Below are positions 56,801-64,000 of a stretch of 64,000 nucleotides of DNA, piece by piece. This DNA comes from Pterois miles (Eukaryota > Chordata > Actinopteri > Perciformes > Scorpaenidae): the NCBI GenBank assembly GCA_947000775.1, contig CAMQGK010000637.1:18353001-18417000 (forward strand), in the 5' to 3' direction. A program made the translations under genes and the position numbers. How positions within the stretch are numbered: position 1 is the first letter of the stretch; the number at the start of each line of letters is the position of its first letter. The notes beneath the pieces are model-generated. The model searched no databases and was not told the DNA's origin. It saw nothing but the letters and a program-made list of their open reading frames with translations.

Positions 56801-59800
56801 AATCTGGTCCAATCTGATTTGATGAATATAATGCAGTTTGTTTGTAACAATATTTATTGTTGTATTTTTTTTTAATGTTGAAGTGTTTTTTATGGCATTT
56901 AATAGTGTTGCATAAACACTTGTACCATCTTGTGTTCTGTATAGTGTCCCAACACAGGCTAAGAAATATTTCAGAAACTCCTTTGCAACAAGCAAACACA
57001 AGTGTAAGTTTAACGTTAAAATACTTAATATTGTATGAAATAATGGCTAAACTCGTATCCTATAAAATCAGTATTTGTATCCTATCCTACTATCCTAAAA
57101 ACCTGTGTGTGAATGCCATCACGATATAATAATTTGATATAAATTCTGTGAGAGTTTGTCCATCTGAAGTTGGAGAGCATATACTCACTCATCCTCTCTT
57201 AAGTTGAGTCTGTTTCAAGTAATATCACTATATTGAGAGTACAGTCAAGTCATCCTCGGCTCTGGGCTTGGATTTTTTTTTTTTTTTTTTTTGGAGTGCC
57301 GGCTGTCCATTTACACAAAGCGGATTTTGCATCAGCCAGCTTAGAAGTGAGCATCGCTTTGAAGTGCTCTAATCCTTCCTCTACCTTCAGACAACCTTTG
57401 CAGCTAGCTGCACAGGCAGGATGGTCCATACCACTCACCCTCACACACATATATATACATAAATACATACATAAGAGTATACATGTACTTGAGAGTGTGT
57501 ACACATTCATACACGTAAACATACATGCAACAGCACATAGACATGCAGCACAGTCTAAGCAAAAAACAGGTTCTGTGCAGTATGAGTAAATGGTTCTTCA
57601 GGACAGTATGAGAACAAGCCTTTTTGATGCAGTAAATAATTATTATTCATAGTGAAACTTAGATTGTGTGGCTTATGACCCCTTAAAAGGAAGGGATCGA
57701 AAGGGTCCAGAGTATAAAAATCAAGAAGCCCCAGAGTATAATTAAACTACTACTTAACAAGTTTAAAATAACGTATAGAAAAGGCCTTAAATAAGATTTT
57801 GTGCTGCAGAGAGTTTATTATTTTTCTTCTTCTTTAATTAGTTTGTTGCAATATTTAGATTTATCTTTGAACCATTTCTTCTCAGGTTTGGGAATGCTGT
57901 GCAAGAATGATCCCACATAGGGATTTAGGAGCTCTGGAAAACATTTAATAATGAATGAAATATTTTGAATAAGCAGAACTAACTTTTTCAGCATGACATG
58001 GGTTATTTGTGTTGATTTTGCAGTTGTTTTAATTTGCATTTTATATCTTAGAAGTCAGACAACTATGTGAGTAATGCTCTCTCATAGCTCTATCCAAACC
58101 AAAGAACCACCGAAGAGGATCAATTTACATAAGCACACATTTGCATATGTATATGAATGTAAACAAGCACATGCAGTACACCTCCGACTTCTTCACAAGC
58201 GGCTGCATGTGACCATGCGCCAAAGCAGGCAGAAATCTTACGTCAGATCCAGCCGAAGGCCTCAGACTCCGTCTCAGTGCAACTCCTGCGCTCCATTGAA
58301 GAGGCAGAGCTGTCAGAGTGGGTGGCATAACCAAGCTGACAGCCCGCTGTGGGCTGCTGCTCTTTATTCACCAGACAGAGATCAGCAATTTTCAATTTCC
58401 TCCTTGCCGCATGCTTAAGCCCACACATTGCCGAGACACTCCTCAACAACAAAGCTCCAACTTCTTTGACTGAGGAAGATGACTAACAATTGGACCGAGC
58501 GATGGATTATCCAATCCGAAATGCTGTTGTTGGTGGGTGGCCTGTCTCTTCTCATACTCCTCTCTCTTTGGCTCAGGGTTTTGACCAATCCCCTGCCAGA
58601 TGGGGTCACTAAAGTCTCACCACCAGCACCCCTATTGGCCGGGGTTGTTCGTTGGGTAGTGCTGCTGAGAGGAGAACAATGAATGACTCCAGCAACACGA
58701 CTTGCCAGGTCTATGCTGTGTGTGTATGTGTTCTGGTCGATATACTTCAATCCAGCTGTTCAGTAATATTATAGACTCATGAATAACCCACATTCCTCTT
58801 TTGTTGTGCTTTCCTGACATTTGTGTGTGTGCATGCTCATTGCCTACCCTGCGCTGGAACCAGACGGTGTATGTTGGCCGCCTCTCTCTCCTTCTCTGTG
58901 CGCCAGTTCTCCGTCTGAAAGGAATCTCAGGCTTTCAAGGCTCTTTTTGTGAACCACTCATCAAAGCCTCCGCAAACGCTATACTGCTGTTTTTGAAGTC
59001 AATATCCCACTTTTACTTTGGATAGGATCTTCTGGTCACAGTTCTGTGGCTCTCTTTCTCCTCATTATTTAAATCATATGTATATGCTCCAATGCAAATG
59101 AGTGTTTTTGTGAAGGAGGCAACAGATTGATTTAAATTGACCATTATGATTGATTTCCATAACTGGCCTTCTCTTTCATACTTTGTTCTCTTTTATCTTT
59201 AAGAGCTTTGTGTTGCCTTTGTATTGTGTGGAAACCTTCAGGAATAAAGGGAAAACCAGATTGACCTTCATGCAAACCCTTGAAGGATGGACTGCACATT
59301 TGTTAGATTTCTCTGAGGAAGTTCCAGCATCTTATTATTTATCATGAAAACCTTCAAACAAACATATGAAGTATGATAAAGGAAAACTCTGAGGGTAAAA
59401 ATGGGATATGGCTGTTGACTGAATGACTTGGGAATGGATAATTCAATTGTAAGATTGTGGAACATTTAGGGCAAATGATTCGTTGATATGGTGATATTTT
59501 TTTACAGTTTTTCTGACAATAATAACTCCACTCACAACTCCAGCGTTCCTCGAGAAGGATTGTCAGTATGGTTGAGTTTTTCCTCCCTTGCTGGACTCTC
59601 TGATGATTTGGACAGACAGCCAGTGGAAAAGTGGAAAGTAAATTTTCTTTGGGGGGGTAAAAAGGAAAACAGGACAATAGGGAACGACAGAACTAGCTTA
59701 TCCCCATGAGCACATGGGTAGTAAGATGACACTTCCCCTCCCGTCGAAATGCTGAAGACCGCTTTGTCATTCCCCTAATTGGATGTGATTACATTATAAC

Positions 59801-62800
59801 TGGGAGGGAATGATCCCACTTGCTGGCAGGGGTGAATCTGGGTGTTTGTTCCACCGCAAATTACCTCTTATTGAATTCATTTTCTTTGAATAAGTTGGCA
59901 GAGACACAAAGTCGCTCATCAAGTAGCATCGCTGCTCTGTTTGGACACAGTTGTGACAGTGGGTGGGATAATTTGCTCCTCGCAAATAAAAGAATACAAC
60001 AAAATATGAGGCTGGCGCTTACCTTAAAGGTTCTGATGAAGCACCATACCCGGGTAGCCTACCAATTAATTAGGTGCCAGAGCTTATAACCAGGCCTGCT
60101 GTTTCTGTATGTTGGCAGATGCACAACACCTTGTTATCACGTCTGGTCCAGAACAATACATGCTGCACAATATGTACATTATGTATCCTCGGGATGGTGG
60201 CACTATAGTGACCGGCCAAAATGACTTCAAATATAAGCAACATAATATGATACAAATACCAGAGAGGCACTTTTTGTTCACTTTTCTGTAATTTACATTA
60301 CAAAAAAAAAAAAATAAATAAAAAAAAAAATAAAATGGTGGAGTAAGTGGACCCCTGCAGTAGCTATAATATCTTTCCAAGTCTTTGTTAAAGTCTAGCA
60401 GCGGCATCCTGTAGGCCAACTAGCTGGAGGCTACTGAGGGCTTTTTAGTTAACACCTGTTAAGATTTTCCAGACATCACATCTCGGTCTTAAATAGATCT
60501 ATAAACTTCACTTCATTACAATGCGGGTTTAATTGCAGGATACTCATCAAAGGCAGATTTCTGAACATGGTAACATCGCTAAAAATAGAGCCTACAGAAG
60601 AACAAACACAAGTAATCAGATGTTCATAGGTTGTACACTTTATTTGGAGGTAAAACCAGAAGTGAATGCACACATAATTTCGGTAATATTCAGTAATTAC
60701 ACTAGAAAACCTACAACTATGGCAAGTATGATAAGTCAAAGGAATGAATCAGGAAGTTGGTCGGTTGTCAGTTGAGAACTGACAGTTTTGGTTGTGATTT
60801 GACCTTTGACCCTGTTTTCTATTCCAATGAATGAATAAATTTGGCTAGCCTGTTTACAATCTGTCTGTCTTGTCCTTTTGGCCGTTTTTCATAGATGTTG
60901 CCTGTGAGACCAGTATAGTGTCATCATACATAACTGATAGGACTGATGAGTTATGAAAATAAGACCAGGTAGCCAGAATCAAACAAACACATTTATGCTT
61001 GACATTGTCGGCATAAGAACAAGATGTGACTGGATTTGAGCATACAGTAGTCCCAATGAATAGCACGAATTTCTGTTCAAGTAGCCCATCCTCCTCTATC
61101 TTGCCACCTCACTGTGTGCCTCCTATCTGTTCTTCAAATAAAGGGATAAAGATATGTATCAGTTGGAAATATTCTACCACAGGCACAATGTAGCACCAAG
61201 ACGTCCTCCGACCCAGACAGACGCTAATGGTATGTTTCGCTGCCATGTAAAGCTTTGAGGAAACACTACACTGGGTTCACAATTACTAGAAAAACATAAT
61301 CAAATTTATTTTAGTCATGAAAATGTTATCTGAAGCTCAGTCAAAATATAATAACCAGTTGACTCAGTCAGCTTGTACTGGTCGATCCTGCCTCAGCACA
61401 CAAAGCTCTTGGATGTCCTGATGGCAGAAGCAGGCACCGTCAGTTACTATCGCAGTAAAACTGTCATCATAAAGCTTCAACTCTTTCCTGGCAAATGAAA
61501 GAAAGCACCTCTGTGTCGGATGCATCTGTCAGACGCAATTTTCTCATCTGCTGTAATAGATGAGGAGAGGATGATAAGGAGGAAAGGAAAGTATCAGGTA
61601 AGCAATTAAACCGAGGTGCCCTCTTGTCATCCTCTTCTCATCTCCTTCACTTCTTTCTCCTCCTCCTCCTCCCTCCCTGCGCTGCTCAGCATTCATTAGG
61701 CCCGGCTTCCCCAAACACTGTTTTATCTACAGGAAACTTTACTGTGTTGAACTCCTGATCACCCTGATAAACCGCTGGGCTAATTAAACAGAGGCTCATA
61801 CAATGTGTTCCTGAATGTGTATATGCATATTTATGTGTGTTCGTGCGTGTGTAATCCATGGAGTGTGTCTCTTTATCTCCTCTCCAGTTCCTTCCTCCCT
61901 CTCTCTCTCTCTCTCCTTCTCTCCCTCTCTCTCCCTCCCCTTGTCTGTCGGGCTCAGGGAAATGATGCTGAATGCTGAAAATATGGCACACTCTGAAAGC
62001 AGCATTTAAATCTTGACAGTGGCTGGGATTAGCTAGGTAACGAGGAGGACAACTTGGGAAAAACAAGCTGGAAGAGGTGAACTCGAGGACAGGGAGGCGG
62101 AGGAGGAAGATTCTGGATCTTGGGCACGTGGATAAAAATGGGACAAATTTCAAGTTTCATAATTATCCCCGAAACTATCTCCACTTTTTTTTGTTAAACT
62201 TTCACTTTGAAGTTTCTCCCACTTTTAATGATTGTCAAGCTTTTTTCACCATCCTCCCACCCCAAACTTGAATGGCCTGGAGTTTTAAAGTCCTCTCATG
62301 GCCTTTTTGTGTGCCATCATTATCTGGTTTTCGAAGAAGACACCAAAGTGATTTTAAAAAACACTTTAAGTAAAGTCTTGCTGCCTTTAATGTTTGACCT
62401 TTTTCCTCCCCTTTTTTTAATCAGCTCACATGTGCTGTGCTAAAAGCAAACATGATCCTGGTTGCGTCTTCACCCCCTTGCTATCGCCTTCGGACTGCAG
62501 TCTACTAAATCCTAATCCTCCCTCCTATGAGTCCTCTGCAAACCTTGACTTGATGAACATGTGCTGAACGGACTCTGTGGGCTTCATCTTAAGTCCGGAG
62601 AGAGGATGAGGTGGAAAAGAAACGTGTGAGGGAGGAGGACTGAGAAAGGGAGTGGGAGAGAGGAAAACTTCCCAATTAAACAGCTCTCCAAGAAGGGCAC
62701 ATTGTCTGACATGTGGACATGAGGGCAAGAATGCACATATAGTACAGTCACTCAGCTCCATGATGGATTTGTGGTTCCTTGGCTGGGCAAAAAAAGGAAA

Positions 62801-64000
62801 TAGTAGGTTATACCATATGCCCGTCTGCCTGTGTGTGCATTGCATATGCATAGCTTAATGTTTAATGCATGAGCTGTTATGCAATCTCTGTGTCAAAGCT
62901 GTACAGTGTGGCTCCATTTCTATGCAGACAGCATAGGCATTTTTTCCATTTCTTATTCCAGGCTTTGCATTGACATATACTGATATATATTCCATCATGT
63001 CACTCACAGCAGTGATGTAAGCTTAAGAGGCATAAAAGAAGGGCAATCTAACCTCAACTCAACTGACACAGACTTAACTTACACAGTCGTTCTCATTCAT
63101 AGCACACAACTGTACAGTAGCCAGTTGTAGTGTTGTGTTGAAAGTTATTTGATCTTTCAGAGGAATAATGATTCATCATTTTCATAAAGCACTGTGTGGT
63201 TGTAAGGACTTTAAAATCACAGACTTGAAATCATAAAGCAGTTAATCCAACTTTGTATTAATCTCTATTCCACATCAGTGGTAACATTTTTACATTGACC
63301 TATGTCATTGACCTGCGTGAGTCATGCTGTACTGTATTTCTCTGGAGCTGTCCGAAACCTTTCTGCTATAAAGCTAAGCTATTTCCATTGCAATTATTTT
63401 AAATTAGATCAATTAGTTCACCAGTTAGTCTTTAAGTTTCGTTTCATAACATATTATTAGCATTATTGTCTTGCTTTATGAAAGGATTTTAAGACCTGAT
63501 ATGAGACTCTGATCAGCGCGCCCTGATATTTCTCTACAGTCGTGGTGTGGGTTTGCTTCCTTGTTTGTGGGCTACGAATAACATAGGTGTCATGTTCGTT
63601 ACCTCATTGTTAACATACACAACTACATAATTTATGAAACACTGGGAGACGGATGGACTATTTCAGTCATACTTGAGAGTTTTACGTATACCTGCCTCTC
63701 AGGTGTGTAAGCAACTGCTAAGTAAAATAGTCCCTGCATTGTTGAATACATTACCATGAGCAACAGTTCCACAAGGTACTTTTACATTTAATTTCCTAAA
63801 CTACATCCTCACACAGGCAGACACCCAAAACTGAGTCTAGAGTAAGGACTAGAAAGTAACTCGTTCATACGACCTGTTGTACAATCATGTCAGTAGGCAA
63901 AAGCATTTTGAATCGAAGGAGGGTGAAAAGCTGGCCAGTCCGTTTCGCTCAACGTCAGAAAAGGTGAGGAAAGACGAGAGTTTCTGAAGCCATTCAACCA

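Larger units (their letters stand above)
42251..64000. other. Gene-free region, third part
   Basis: No exon is supported on either strand. AT-rich, featureless stretches are 45700-47050, 48520-49380 and 50840-51390. Motif-rich blocks that may be conserved noncoding elements lie near 43590-43910, 45340-45410, 52170-52480, 52910-53390, 54230-54370, 54770-55020, 58180-58700, 59750-60080 and 61380-61560. From 62000 to 64000 I see nothing specific. Confidence 0.55.

Overview
The window looks like nuclear DNA of a teleost fish, probably a percomorph. The reasons are spliced genes with GT/AG introns of about 0.1-2 kb, vertebrate gene families, dense (CA)n and (TA)n microsatellites, tRNA-headed SINEs and hAT-like miniature elements of the kinds common in teleost genomes. 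There are no bacterial operons, CRISPR arrays or phage genes.

The first 17.6 kb hold three protein genes. (1) Bases 1-2169, plus strand: the 3' end of a C2H2 zinc-finger gene of the ZNF654/RLF/ZNF292 type, most likely znf654. (2) Bases 12494-6708, minus strand: a complete ten-coding-exon gene for a 489-residue protein with a glutaredoxin domain (CPHC active site), a DEP domain and a C-terminal DUF547 domain. I rebuilt all junctions; the frame stays open throughout. (3) Bases 15271-17621, plus strand: a complete four-exon ortholog of human C3orf38, 301 residues. The znf654-C3orf38 order and orientation match human chromosome 3. The glutaredoxin-DEP-DUF547 gene sits between them, tail-to-tail with znf654 and head-to-head with C3orf38. 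The 5' ends of the last two are about 0.9 kb apart, so a shared promoter region is likely.

From 17.6 kb to 64 kb I find no convincing protein-coding exon. By human synteny this could be the desert between C3orf38 and EPHA3, but epha3 is not seen here. The desert carries SINEs, hAT-like elements (one with a nested insertion), microsatellites, a 340-bp polypurine tract, a C-rich CpG-containing patch near 41 kb, a 67-base near-perfect hairpin at 48.5 kb, strong RFX X-box-like motifs at 36.5 and 51.0 kb, a CTCF-core match at 19.2 kb, and several blocks whose composition suggests conserved noncoding elements. Those last calls are impressions from the sequence and need alignment.

The gene most worth attention is the glutaredoxin-DEP-DUF547 gene. 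Its architecture is unusual, I know of no human protein with it, and no function is established that I can name.
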